Part shown: positions 46,001-53,833 of the stretch, piece by piece
Layout of the letters: each line of letters opens with the position of its first letter
Position numbering within the stretch: position 1 is the first letter of the stretch
Assembly: GCA_017417385.1 (NCBI GenBank)
Contig: JAFPZF010000058.1
Coordinates: 1 to 64,000, forward strand
DNA length: 64,000 nt
Reading direction: 5' to 3'
Source of the DNA: Bacteroidales bacterium
GTDB lineage: Bacteria > Bacteroidota > Bacteroidia > Bacteroidales > Marinilabiliaceae
Made by a program: the position numbers and the translations under genes
Notes under the pieces: generated by a model
Database searches by the model: none
The model's input: only the letters and a program-made list of their open reading frames with translations
Told to the model about the DNA's origin: nothing

Positions 46001-46246
46001 GTCGATAATATCATTTCTTTCCTTGTCCTTTTTAGGGTCGGTATCGTAGGCGACGAGAGCGAGGTCCTTGACGATACGCTCCTTCACTTCGGCGGTAGCC
46101 TTGTTAGTAAACGTGACGGCGAGGATCTTCGAGTAGTCGTCTGGTGCGGCGATGAGCACGTCCATGACGTGGCGCGTAATCTGGTAAGTCTTGCCGGAGC
46201 CGGCGGAGGCCGTGTAGGCGAAAAGTTTAGCGTCTCTAGAGTTCAT
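43028..46246 (-). CDS. AddA-like UvrD-type helicase/exonuclease
   Basis: ATP-dependent DNA helicase-nuclease of the double-strand-break repair (AddAB/RecBCD) class. The 1072-residue protein has Walker A YTASAGSGKT at the N-terminus, motif II IDEFQDTNSEQYH, VGDVKQSIYRFRGGD, TIHKSKGLEFPVVI and VALTRPKFELYVW. The C-terminal PD-(D/E)XK nuclease core is seen as DRFMADYANRSAVVLDYKFG. The family partner AddB is not adjacent. It is transcribed towards rpe with a terminator for the phosphomutase gene just upstream, so it needs its own promoter in an 89-bp gap. Confidence 0.9.
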   Translation of the reverse strand: MNSRDAKLFAYTASAGSGKTYQITRHVMDVLIAAPDDYSKILAVTFTNKATAEVKERIVKDLALVAYDTDPKKDKERNDIIDKQISLRKKNGGVSLSKEQIIKQCQNALWNILLDFDNLSVSTIDSFEQRVIRAFAYEHGLNADYRIEIEKKQIAKDGYDLLMEDIKKDDQLRAWMLDYVDSAVDNGKYRQVKKSIIDQAVKILGEVSIKLTETRDIRSIKDKWDKEISDTENKIVNALSGISQNVDPKCFSGNSTLGKVLKNNSVDYKDWLAKLTDYAFHTGVNIFTKSCPQETKDLVNTVLTDSIKPILSRLYTVKVLRQMVYEIGILAVMQKCMMRAQSNSNVMAISTTGELLNKLIGDDDAPFIYEKIGSRYKTIMIDEFQDTNSEQYHNFLPLLRNSIANNNDCFIVGDVKQSIYRFRGGDWTLLHKIVANDFGQQFNKIALDTNYRSCRAVVSFNNALFRLLPTKISENLSAADQQEVKTIYDNCAQKISKSDPLGYVSVKILNSIKDSGGNDIATNDSKLCNDIIAQDYAQTVLDVCSRGYQPRDICFLIKRNAEAEDIVTTLASVGINSISEESLKVLSSATTQCITDILKYMVEPRTSALPAIVSYLYQSDASTDDNGLASLVNDWDDKINETHDAIMKWCGLSLIDLNEHIIDFLIEKVGRDRVARDNVYIDALSEHIREFVKSEGSDVVKFLELLAEKESEWCIELPESQNVVRIMTIHKSKGLEFPVVIIPALASKGNKSSEKWVTLPDSIQKELSSLPSNSDNGQWLISQKKDNLIECTDFAQAAEEENKMSIVDELNTIYVALTRPKFELYVWVNNANKNQSFIAGVFKDSLNALSDEEPANADEAKIVPVSSSVKDPSSDLTSDWTEVTVGNKTQHKASASSPANNQLPLRLRDSGCRSLKTPNVNRSRIVLDEIADKGTALHNIMQYILTRDDIDKAISLAVRRGEIDDAEAKNLAAHLAIGMNKPLTAHWFDGTFKVLCEMPVISENGNMRIDRFMADYANRSAVVLDYKFGSRGQMSKHKKQVSLYMDTLRDSGLFDDVHGFLWYVLDDTIVDV

Positions 46247-46256
46247 GAGAGGACAG

Positions 46257-46304
46257 AAAAAAACTTCTCACGCTACTCGGCCAAGAAGGCGAGAGCGTGA
46301 GAAG
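46257..46304 (-). terminator. Terminator of the phosphohexomutase gene
   Basis: CTTCTCACGCT and AGCGTGAGAAG form a perfect 11-bp stem, followed on the minus strand by seven T residues. It separates the mutase gene from the downstream addA-like gene. Confidence 0.88.
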
Positions 46305-46335
46305 CTGAATGATTAACCAAAAACAACCATCAAAA

Positions 46336-48087
46336 TTAGACAGCCTTCATATCCTTGGCAGCCTGATCGATCTTCTTGTCAGCCTCGGCGTTAGCCTTGT
46401 TCCAGTCGGCGGTAGAGGCCATTGGGACCTTAACCTCGAAGTAGAACTTAATCTTAGGCTCGGTGCCAGAAGGGCGGACAGAGACCTTGGAGCCGTCCTC
46501 GGTGAAGTACTGGAGGACGTTGGAAGGCTCGGGCATGTCGATCTTAGTGATCTTGCCGGTGCGGAGGTCCTTAGCTTCGAGGGACTTGTAGTCCTTGACG
46601 ATGACGACCTTGGAGCCGCCCATGGTAGCTGGTGGGTTCTCGCGGTAGGACTTCATGAGTGCGAGGATCTCGTCCTGACCCTGTTTGCCTTCGCGGACGA
46701 TGTAGATCATCTTCTCCTTGGAGAAGCCGTACTCCTTGTAGATCTCCTTGAGGAGGTCGTAGAGCTTGATCTTGTTGTCCTTAGCCCAGGCAGCGATCTC
46801 TGCCATGAGGGCGATAGAAGCAGGAGCGTCCTTATCTCGGACAGCGTCGTAGGGGAGGTAGCCGAAGGACTCCTCGCCGCCGCCGATATACTTCGTCTTA
46901 CCCTCCTCGTCGCGGATCTTGGCAGCGATCCACTTGAAGCCCGTGTAGACGTCGTAGAAGCCTACGCCGTTGCGCTCAGCCATCTCGCGGATGACCTCGG
47001 TGGTGACGATAGTCTTGATGATGAACTGCTTGCCGTTGACCTTGCCGTTCTCCTTCCACTTCTTGAGGAGGTACCAAGTCAGGAAGAGGGCCGTCTGGTT
47101 GCCATTGAGGATGATGTACTTACCCTCGTCGTTCTGGCAGACGACGCCGATACGGTCAGCGTCTGGGTCGGAAGCCATGACGATGTCTGCGCCGACCTCC
47201 TCGCCCTTCTTGATAGCGAGCTGCATAGCTGCAGGCTCCTCGGGGTTAGGAGACGATACCGTCGGGAAGTTGCCCGTCACGACGTCCTGAGCGGCGACGT
47301 GGAAGACATTCTTGAAGCCGATAGCGTCGAGGGTGCGCGGGATCATGTGGCGACCCGTGCCGTGGATAGGCGTGTAGACAATCTTGAGGTCCTTCTGACG
47401 CTGGATGAGAGCCGGGTCGAGGACATTCTCCTTGATGCGCTCGATGTACTTAGCGTCGATCTCCTCGCCGATGTACTCGATAAGATCCGGGTTGCCCTGG
47501 AACTTAATCTGGTCGACGCTCGTGATCTTGCCGACCTCGGCGATGATGTTCTTGTCGTGCGGTGCGATGATCTGAGCGCCGTCGCTCCAGTAGGCCTTGT
47601 AGCCGTTGTAGATCTTCGGGTTGTGGGAAGCCGTCACGTTGACGCCGCTCTGGCAGCCGAGCTCGCGGATAGCGAAAGACATCTCAGGTGTCGGGCGGAG
47701 GTCGTCGAAGAGGTAGACCTTGATGCCGTTGGCAGAGAAGATGTTAGCTACAGTCTCGGCGAAGAGGCGGCTATTGTTGCGGCAGTCGTGGCCGATGACG
47801 ACCTTGATCTGCTTGAGGGTCGGGAAGGCCTGCTTGAGGTAGTTGGCGAGGCCCTGCGTAGCGCTACCGACCGTGTAGATGTTCATACGGTTGCTGCCGG
47901 CGCCCATCTTGCCACGGAGGCCTCCCGTACCGAACTCGAGGTCCTTGTAGAATGCGTCGATGAGCTGAGATTTATCGGGGTTGGCGAGCATCTGTCGAAT
48001 CTCGTTCTTAGTATCCTCGTCGTATTTCCCGTCGAGCCAAGCCTGAGCTTTCTTCTCGACTTCCTTAATGAGGTTTTCTTTTTCCAT
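46336..48087 (-). CDS. Phosphoglucomutase/phosphomannomutase family protein
   Basis: Interconverts hexose 1- and 6-phosphates. The 583-residue alpha-D-phosphohexomutase has the phosphoserine loop GVNVTASHNPKIYNGYKAYW (near 150-170), the metal-binding ASDPDADRIGVV, the sugar-binding GGGEESFGYLP and the phosphate-binding RPSGTEPKIKFYFE motif. Length fits the PgcA/PGM2-like subgroup common in Bacteroidota. It has a single-gene terminator. Relative specificity for glucose, mannose or pentose phosphates is not evident. Confidence 0.94.
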   Translation of the reverse strand: MEKENLIKEVEKKAQAWLDGKYDEDTKNEIRQMLANPDKSQLIDAFYKDLEFGTGGLRGKMGAGSNRMNIYTVGSATQGLANYLKQAFPTLKQIKVVIGHDCRNNSRLFAETVANIFSANGIKVYLFDDLRPTPEMSFAIRELGCQSGVNVTASHNPKIYNGYKAYWSDGAQIIAPHDKNIIAEVGKITSVDQIKFQGNPDLIEYIGEEIDAKYIERIKENVLDPALIQRQKDLKIVYTPIHGTGRHMIPRTLDAIGFKNVFHVAAQDVVTGNFPTVSSPNPEEPAAMQLAIKKGEEVGADIVMASDPDADRIGVVCQNDEGKYIILNGNQTALFLTWYLLKKWKENGKVNGKQFIIKTIVTTEVIREMAERNGVGFYDVYTGFKWIAAKIRDEEGKTKYIGGGEESFGYLPYDAVRDKDAPASIALMAEIAAWAKDNKIKLYDLLKEIYKEYGFSKEKMIYIVREGKQGQDEILALMKSYRENPPATMGGSKVVIVKDYKSLEAKDLRTGKITKIDMPEPSNVLQYFTEDGSKVSVRPSGTEPKIKFYFEVKVPMASTADWNKANAEADKKIDQAAKDMKAV

Positions 48088-48210
48088 TTCAGTAAACGTC
48101 GTTTATACAGAATTACGTAACAAAGAAAGAGAATTTTTTTGAGACGACAAAATGTAGGGGATTTTCTAAGGGTGTTTGAATGACGTTTGAACACCATTTG
48201 AACGCCTCAT

Positions 48211-48280
48211 TAGGGTAGGGAAGGGTAGGGAAGGGTAGAGAAGGGGAGAGAAGGAGAGGGAAGGGGAGAGAAGGAGAGGG
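48211..48280 (+). repeat. Tandem array of seven 10-bp polypurine units
   Basis: Seven consecutive 10-bp units of TAGGGTAGGG/AAGGGTAGGG/AAGGGTAGAG/AAGGGGAGAG/AAGGAGAGGG type. It is strictly periodic at 10 bp, nearly pure purine on the plus strand, and of the same composition as the minus strand of the window start. Confidence 0.85.
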
Positions 48281-48292
48281 AAGAAGCAAAGT

Positions 48293-48324
48293 GAAGCCGG
48301 CCTGCGGAGTTGCAGGTCGGCTTC
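48293..48324 (-). terminator. Hairpin terminator after the GH3 gene
   Basis: GAAGCCGGCCTGC pairs with GCAGGTCGGCTTC (one G-U) around a 6-nt loop, 23 bp after the GH3 stop. There is no long T-run, so it may end transcription weakly or stabilise the 3' end. Confidence 0.65.
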
Positions 48325-48347
48325 GGGAAAGAGAAAATTGTATCTAT

Positions 48348-50939
48348 TTACTGAATGTCGGCGGAGAGCTTCGTCGTGTTGTCCGAGCTGTTGCCGACGA
48401 AGAGCTCGTAGGTGCCCGGGACGACCTGCATGCAGCCCTTAGAGCTGTCGAAGAGGGCGAAGCGGCTGCGAGGCATCGGGATGAAGACATCCTTCTCTTC
48501 GCCGGCCTTGAGGTCGACGCGGGCGAAGCCACGGAGAGTCTTGACAGGGCCTTCGGAGTCGCGCGGGTCGCGGACATATACCTGAACTATTTCAACGCCG
48601 TCATGGCTACCCGTGTTCTTGACCTTCAGAGAGACGCCGCCACGGGCAGCATCCCAGGTCTGGGCAGACATCTCGAAGGACGTATAGCTGAGACCGAAGC
48701 CGAAGGGGAAGAGCGGCTTGCCAGTGAAGTAGCGGTAGGTGCGGCCCTTGCCAGCCTTCATGTTGTAGTCGTCGAAAGACGGGAGGTCGTTGTCGCTCTC
48801 GTAGAAAGTGACAGGGAGCTTGCCGGAGGGGTTGTAGTCTCCGAAGATGACATCGGCGAGAGCTGCGCCGCCCTGCTCGCCGGCGTACCATGCTTGAATG
48901 ATAGCGTCGCAGGACTCCGTCTCGTCCTTGAGAGCGACGGCGCTGCCGCTGCAGTTGACGAGGACAATCTTCTTGCCGGCCTTCTTGAGAGCCTTGAGGA
49001 TGTCACGCTGGACCTGAGGCAGCTCGATGCTCGTACGGTCTCCGTTGTCGAAGCCCGGGGCAGTGACCTTGACCTCCTCGCGCTCGAGGTCTGGGGATAT
49101 GCCGCCGACGAAGATGACGACCTCAGCGTCCTTAGCCTTCTTGACGATGTCGGCCGTCGTCACGTTGACAGTGCGGGCAACGTCGAAGGAGAGGTGTGCG
49201 ACGCTGCTACGCTGGAAGAAGTCGAACTGGACGTCGTAGGACTTGCCGGCCTCGACGGAGAAGTCCTTGGACCAAGAGCTGAGGAAGTCTGTACGCCAGC
49301 GGTTCTGGAGTGTATCTCCGTCGATGATAAGGCGGAAGCCGTCGTCGACAGCATAGTTGAAGGTGAGCGTCTCGGACTTTTCGGCAGTGAACTTACCCTT
49401 GAGGCGGAGAGAGAAGTTCTCGAGGTTGACGCCCGGGGCGAAGACAGTGTTGCCGCCGTTGTCGAGCGAGATCGGTGCCTCGTAGCGAACAGTCGTGACA
49501 GGCTCGCCCTCCATCTTCTCGTTGTTCCAGTAGGTAGCAGTCATACCCTTCTGGCCGTCCTCAGTCGTAAAGTTGCCGAACTGGCTGTCGGAACGAGTGA
49601 GTGCTGTTATCTCGCAGGCCTTGTCGTATGGGAGGGTAGCCGGGGCGACCTTAGCCTGAAGACCTTCGAGCATCGTCACAGTATGCTTAGGGATGCCGAA
49701 GTAGATGCCCCAGAGCATGAGAGAGTCGGCGGCGTTAGGGCCCATGACCATAATCTTCTTGCCCGACTTAGGGAGAGGGAGCAGATTGCCCTTATTCTGA
49801 AGGAGCACCATCTGTTCGCGAGCCATCTGAAGAGCGAGGACGCGGTGGGCGTCGGAGGCGATAACCTCAGGGCCAATCTTAGTCCACTCGACCATCTCAT
49901 CCGGGTCGAAGTCACCCAGCTCAAAGCGAGCCTGGAGGAGGCGACGGAGGCTGACGTCCATCTGTTCCTCCTTGATGTCGCCACGCTTGACAGCCTCCGG
50001 GAGGTGCCTATAGTCGCCGCCGCACTCGACGTCGGTGCCGGCGATAACAGCATCAGCACTAGCGGCAGCGGCGTCGGCGCTCGTCTCGTGGCGGCCCTTG
50101 CGCCAGAAGTCGGAGATAGCGCCGCAGTCGCTCACGACGAGGCCAGTGAAGCCCCAGTCGTTGCGGAGAATCTGGTTGAGGAGGCGAGAGCTGCCGCAGC
50201 AGGGCTTACCCTCGAAGCGCTGGTAGGCACACATGACCTCGCGGACGCCAGCCTGACGGACGAGAGTCTCGAAGGCCGGGAGATAAGTCTCGTAGAGGTC
50301 GCGGGTCGAGAGATCCGTGATGTCGAAGTGGTGGCGCGTCTTCTCCGGACCGCTATGGACAGCGAAGTGCTTGGCGCAGGCGAGGAGCTTACGATACTTG
50401 TGACCCTCGGGACCCTGGAGACCACGGACGACCGCACTGCCCAAAGTAGCGTTCATGAACGGGTCTTCGCCGTAGGTCTCCTGACCACGACCCCAGCGAG
50501 GGTCGCGGAAGATGTTGATATTCGGAGTCCAGAAGGAGAGACCCTGATAGCGTTCCACCTTGCCCGTCTTGTGCTGCGCAGTGTACTTAGCGCGGGCCTC
50601 GTCGGAGACAGCAGTGTAGATGTCGTAGATAAGGGTCGAGTCGAAGGAGGCAGCCATGCCGATACACTGCGGGAACATAGTAGCCGTCCCGTTGCGTCCG
50701 ATGCCATGGAGAGCCTCGCTCCACCATACGAAGGCAGGTACGCCGAGACGTTCGACAGGGCGAGACATGTCCATCATGATGCTAGCCTTCTCGTCGAGCG
50801 TCAGACGGCTGCAGAGGTCGGCAGCGCGTTCGGCGGCTGGGAGGTCCGGGTTCTTGTAGGGCGGGACGCTGGAGGAACAGCTAGTCAGCGCCAGAGCTGC
50901 CACGGCTGGGAGAGCCAGGAGATATTGTTTCTTGTTCAT
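48348..50939 (-). CDS. Glycoside hydrolase family 3 beta-xylosidase/glucosidase lipoprotein
   Basis: Exo-acting beta-glycosidase, probably xylan 1,4-beta-xylosidase. The 863-residue protein has a lipoprotein signal (ALALTSCSSS, lipid Cys near residue 21), the GH3 N-terminal barrel with FVWWSEALHGIGRNG, the KHFAVHSGPE substrate-binding segment and nucleophile Asp near 270 in VVSDCGAISDFW, the C-terminal sandwich with the WYAGEQGGAALADVIFGDYNPSGKLP-type region, a PA14-like insert (about 460-600) and a fibronectin-III-like end. SDC replaces the more usual SDW, as in xylosidase-type members. It follows the pectate lyase gene by 12 bp, so the two are cotranscribed. Confidence 0.93.
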   Translation of the reverse strand: MNKKQYLLALPAVAALALTSCSSSVPPYKNPDLPAAERAADLCSRLTLDEKASIMMDMSRPVERLGVPAFVWWSEALHGIGRNGTATMFPQCIGMAASFDSTLIYDIYTAVSDEARAKYTAQHKTGKVERYQGLSFWTPNINIFRDPRWGRGQETYGEDPFMNATLGSAVVRGLQGPEGHKYRKLLACAKHFAVHSGPEKTRHHFDITDLSTRDLYETYLPAFETLVRQAGVREVMCAYQRFEGKPCCGSSRLLNQILRNDWGFTGLVVSDCGAISDFWRKGRHETSADAAAASADAVIAGTDVECGGDYRHLPEAVKRGDIKEEQMDVSLRRLLQARFELGDFDPDEMVEWTKIGPEVIASDAHRVLALQMAREQMVLLQNKGNLLPLPKSGKKIMVMGPNAADSLMLWGIYFGIPKHTVTMLEGLQAKVAPATLPYDKACEITALTRSDSQFGNFTTEDGQKGMTATYWNNEKMEGEPVTTVRYEAPISLDNGGNTVFAPGVNLENFSLRLKGKFTAEKSETLTFNYAVDDGFRLIIDGDTLQNRWRTDFLSSWSKDFSVEAGKSYDVQFDFFQRSSVAHLSFDVARTVNVTTADIVKKAKDAEVVIFVGGISPDLEREEVKVTAPGFDNGDRTSIELPQVQRDILKALKKAGKKIVLVNCSGSAVALKDETESCDAIIQAWYAGEQGGAALADVIFGDYNPSGKLPVTFYESDNDLPSFDDYNMKAGKGRTYRYFTGKPLFPFGFGLSYTSFEMSAQTWDAARGGVSLKVKNTGSHDGVEIVQVYVRDPRDSEGPVKTLRGFARVDLKAGEEKDVFIPMPRSRFALFDSSKGCMQVVPGTYELFVGNSSDNTTKLSADIQ

Positions 50940-50951
50940 ATAATAACGTTA

Positions 50952-52613
50952 TTACTTTCTCATTTTCAGTCTGCCGCCGACGATGTAGAGACCGCGGTAG
51001 CTATTGATGTCACGGACGGGGCGGCCAGTAAGGTCGATAGGGGTCGAGGAGGCTTTGTCTGAGCGAACAGGACGAACAGCGTTGGACTTCTCGGATGCCG
51101 TGAAGTGTTCGAGAGAGCCGCCCTTGTTCTGAGCCGTCGTGATATGCTCGACGAGGCCGTTGAGGTAGTGCTCGAGGTAGGTGAAGCCGTCGTCGGCTAC
51201 AGACTTGCCGTCGCTAGCGTCCGAAGGGTTGAGGCCGTTAGCGATCTCCCAGTCGTCTGGGATGCCGTCGCCGTCAGAGTCAGCGGGAGCGGGGAGCGAC
51301 TTGAGCGTCGGCCAGGCTGACCAGTCGGCAGGTGCGTCAGCCGGCTTGAGGTCGTCTTGCGAGTTGATAAAGCCCTTAGAGAGCCCCTTGCCCGTACGCG
51401 AGGCGATGCCGAGGCGGGAGTCGGAGACCACGAGTGAGTCCACAGCGTCGCGGAAGAGGGAGGCGCCGGCATAGGAGAGGACCTGTTCGAAGGCGAGGGG
51501 GGCAGTGTGAGTTGTCGTGTTAGGAAAGTCGATAGGGTCTGGGCGGTGGATGTGCGTCGCGATACTATCATTAAAATAGTTGTCGCACTTAGACTTGTTG
51601 ATCTGGTTGAGGACGCCGTCCTTCCATTCGTCCATAGAGGGGAATGAGCTGTTGTAGTTACCCTTGACGTAGAAAGTGCCCCATTTGTGCCACATGACGT
51701 CCCAGTCGTTGGCGGAGGAGGTGCCGTGCTTAGTATATTCCGTCGTACGGATGCCGATGCCGGCGATACGTTTCTGAATGTTAGCATTACGCTCGAAAGT
51801 AGCAGGTCCGGGCTCGTAATAGTTGTTGACGATATTGACATTCATACCCTCGCCGCCGTAGCAGCCTTCGCCAGCCCAGTTGTAGAACACGTTGTTGCGG
51901 AGGTCCATACGTTCGTCAGTCTGAGTGCCTGGGCGTGGACCGAGGCGGGGCATACGGCTCGTATGGTGAGCCAAGAGGTTGTGGTGGTATGAGGCGCCGC
52001 TGCCGCCCCAGTTGCCTCCGTAGCCGTGAGCCCCCTTAGAGTGTCCGGCGTTGACGAGACTCTGAGCGGCTATGCACCATTGAATAGTGATGTTCTTGGA
52101 GCCGTAGACCGAGAGACACTCGTCGATGCTCCAGCTGACCGAACAGTGGTCGACGATAACGTTTTCGGTGTCCATGCCGCCGAGGCCGTCGCCCTCGTGA
52201 GCGTTAGAGTTCTTTTTGAGAGCCTCGTTGCCGAGGCGGAAGCGGACGTAGCGTATGATCACATTCTTAGCGGCGATGACGAAAGGGTAGTCGGCGATGC
52301 AGATACCCTCGCCAGGGGCGGTCTGACCTGCGATAGTCACGTTAGCCTTACGGAGCTTCAGTTCGCTCTTGAGGTGGATAGTGCCGCTGACGTCGAAGAC
52401 AATTGTTCGCTTGCCTGACTTCTCGCAGGCCTCGCGGAAGGAGCCGGCGCCCTTGTCGTTGAGGTTGGTGACGTGGTAGACAGTGCCTCCACGTCCGCCG
52501 GTCGTGAATCTGCCGAAGCCTTCGGCGCCTGGGAAGGCCAGTTGTTCCTCCGCTCTGGAGTTGAGGCAGAGCGTCAGGAGGGCGCATAGAATAGAGTAGT
52601 AAAATAATTTCAT
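50952..52613 (-). CDS. Secreted pectate lyase, PL1 type (second copy)
   Basis: Paralogue of the first gene in the window. The 553-residue protein has a signal peptide (to about residue 21), AFPGAEGFGRFTTGGRGG, the DHCSVSWSIDE motif (155-165), a GYGGNWGGSGASYHHN segment and a thrombospondin-3-like calcium stretch DSDGDGIPDDWEIANGL. Its C-terminal end (IDLTGRPVRDINSYRGLYIVGG) resembles the tails of the first lyase and the phosphatase. It is first of a two-gene operon with the GH3 gene and divergent from gntR. The combination suggests degradation of pectin and associated xylan or xylogalacturonan. Confidence 0.9.
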   Translation of the reverse strand: MKLFYYSILCALLTLCLNSRAEEQLAFPGAEGFGRFTTGGRGGTVYHVTNLNDKGAGSFREACEKSGKRTIVFDVSGTIHLKSELKLRKANVTIAGQTAPGEGICIADYPFVIAAKNVIIRYVRFRLGNEALKKNSNAHEGDGLGGMDTENVIVDHCSVSWSIDECLSVYGSKNITIQWCIAAQSLVNAGHSKGAHGYGGNWGGSGASYHHNLLAHHTSRMPRLGPRPGTQTDERMDLRNNVFYNWAGEGCYGGEGMNVNIVNNYYEPGPATFERNANIQKRIAGIGIRTTEYTKHGTSSANDWDVMWHKWGTFYVKGNYNSSFPSMDEWKDGVLNQINKSKCDNYFNDSIATHIHRPDPIDFPNTTTHTAPLAFEQVLSYAGASLFRDAVDSLVVSDSRLGIASRTGKGLSKGFINSQDDLKPADAPADWSAWPTLKSLPAPADSDGDGIPDDWEIANGLNPSDASDGKSVADDGFTYLEHYLNGLVEHITTAQNKGGSLEHFTASEKSNAVRPVRSDKASSTPIDLTGRPVRDINSYRGLYIVGGRLKMRK

Positions 52614-52837
52614 AAAGACACAATGTCATAAATTCGATGCTAAGTTATAAAAAACTGTTATACGAACGAGTGATTGTATATGACGAACAGTAAAATTATC
52701 TATTCGCAGACTAAATATCGAATTTTCAGTAGATTTGCATCAGATTTTCTGAGCGAACAGTATTGTGAAGAGGAAAAACAGATTATATTTGTAATCCGAA
52801 TGGAGTAACATAGTTCGACAGAAAAAGAGAAAAGAAA
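52614..52837. promoter_or_regulatory. Divergent control region of pectate lyase and gntR
   Basis: AT-rich 224-bp region. It contains ACGAACAGTA (52683-52692), GCGAACAGTA (52753-52762) and a related ACGAACGAG (52662-52670), with AACTGTTATACG nearby in inverse sense. These could be GntR operators; this is inference from repetition and position only. Confidence 0.45.
52763..52791 (+). promoter_or_regulatory. Promoter of the gntR-type gene
   Basis: TATATTTG at 52784-52791 matches TAnnTTTG, with TTG 18 bp upstream. One GCGAACAGTA repeat directly abuts the -33 region, so a bound regulator would block it. Confidence 0.65.
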
Positions 52838-53833
52838 ATGAGTGTACCATTTACGATAGAGGAGAAAGGGAAAGGCGAGCCGCGTTTCAAGCTATTGGCG
52901 GATGCGGTAGAAGCGGCCGTGGCAGACGGGCGATTGCGGAAGGGGCATTCGTTGCCGTCGGTGACGGAGGTGTGCATGCAGCTCGAGGTATCTCGGGACA
53001 CAGTTTTCAAGGCGTATAGCGTACTGAGGGACAAGGGTTTGGTAGTCAGTGAGCGCGGGAAGGGGTATTATGTTGCTGATCATTCTGTGAGGGTGTTCAT
53101 ATTTCTCGACACGTTCAAGGCGTATAAAGAAGTATTGTATGGGAGTCTGTTTAGGACGATGCCGAGCAATGTCATAGCGGACGTGAACTTCCATCATTAC
53201 AATCCGGGGCTATTCAGGAAGCTGATAGACGAGGCGGCAGGGCGGTACAGCAAATATATCGTGATGCCGTTCGAGCATGAGACAGTGAGGAAGGCGTTGC
53301 GTTCGCTACCGCCGAGCAAGCTCCTGACCATAGACTGGAACCTATATACCGACGAGTCGTCGAACGCAGTGTATCAGGATTTCGGGATGAGCCTGGAGCG
53401 TGGGCTCGAGCAGGTGAGGGATCGGATAGTGCGGTATAAAGAGTTTCACATGCTGTATCCGACGTTCACGTATCATCCGCACGAGTCCGTCGAGTACTTC
53501 GAGAAGTTCTGCAGGGAGCGGGGAATCGTGCATAGAGTCGAGACCGACCCCGAGGAGCTTGACGTCAGGGCGGGCGTCGCATATCTGTCAGTCTCGGACA
53601 GGATGATGGCGAAAGTCCTGACGCAGGCGAAGGACAGGGGGTTGGCGCTCGGGAAGGATGTCGGCCTGATATCGTATAACGAGACGCCATTTAAGCAGTT
53701 CATAGACAAGGGGATAACAGTCTTCTCGACGAACTTTGAGCAGATGGGGCGGATGGCGGCGCAGTTTGTCGAGCAGGATGCGCCGTTGAGGTTGTGCGTG
53801 CCGAGTAATATAATAGTGAGGAAATCTTTGTGA
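52838..53833 (+). CDS. GntR-family regulator with sugar-binding domain (XylR-like)
   Basis: A 331-residue repressor-type protein. An N-terminal winged helix (about 1-75; SLPSVTEVCMQLEVSRDTVF, ending RGKGYYV) is fused to a periplasmic-binding-protein-like sensor (about 80-331) ending in DVGLISYNETPFKQFIDKGIT and a typical LacI/GntR effector region. This fusion belongs to the GntR group with LacI-like sensors. Adjacent xylB and xylA make xylose the probable effector. Its stop is directly joined to a 124-bp hairpin repeat. Operator sequences may be the CGAACAGTA repeats upstream (autoregulation). Confidence 0.88.
   Translation: MSVPFTIEEKGKGEPRFKLLADAVEAAVADGRLRKGHSLPSVTEVCMQLEVSRDTVFKAYSVLRDKGLVVSERGKGYYVADHSVRVFIFLDTFKAYKEVLYGSLFRTMPSNVIADVNFHHYNPGLFRKLIDEAAGRYSKYIVMPFEHETVRKALRSLPPSKLLTIDWNLYTDESSNAVYQDFGMSLERGLEQVRDRIVRYKEFHMLYPTFTYHPHESVEYFEKFCRERGIVHRVETDPEELDVRAGVAYLSVSDRMMAKVLTQAKDRGLALGKDVGLISYNETPFKQFIDKGITVFSTNFEQMGRMAAQFVEQDAPLRLCVPSNIIVRKSL

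Larger units (their letters stand above)
48088..48347. other. Intergenic region with purine array and hairpin
   Basis: 260 bp between two minus-strand genes. It holds the 10-bp purine array and the GH3 terminator hairpin, listed separately. A weak promoter for the phosphomutase may lie at about 48118-48150 (minus-strand TTTG, 20 bp, CTTTCTTTG-like). No gene seen. Confidence 0.55.

Noticed and set aside
43028-46246. Defence-system helicase
   Set aside because: The combination of UvrD motifs with a C-terminal nuclease core and isolated housekeeping setting fits AddA repair nuclease better; no defence partners are nearby.
46309-48120. 603-codon plus-strand open frame
   Set aside because: Antisense to the phosphohexomutase gene, which has all family motifs.
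48291-51062. 923-codon plus-strand open frame
   Set aside because: Antisense shadow of the GH3 gene; starts inside the terminator hairpin.
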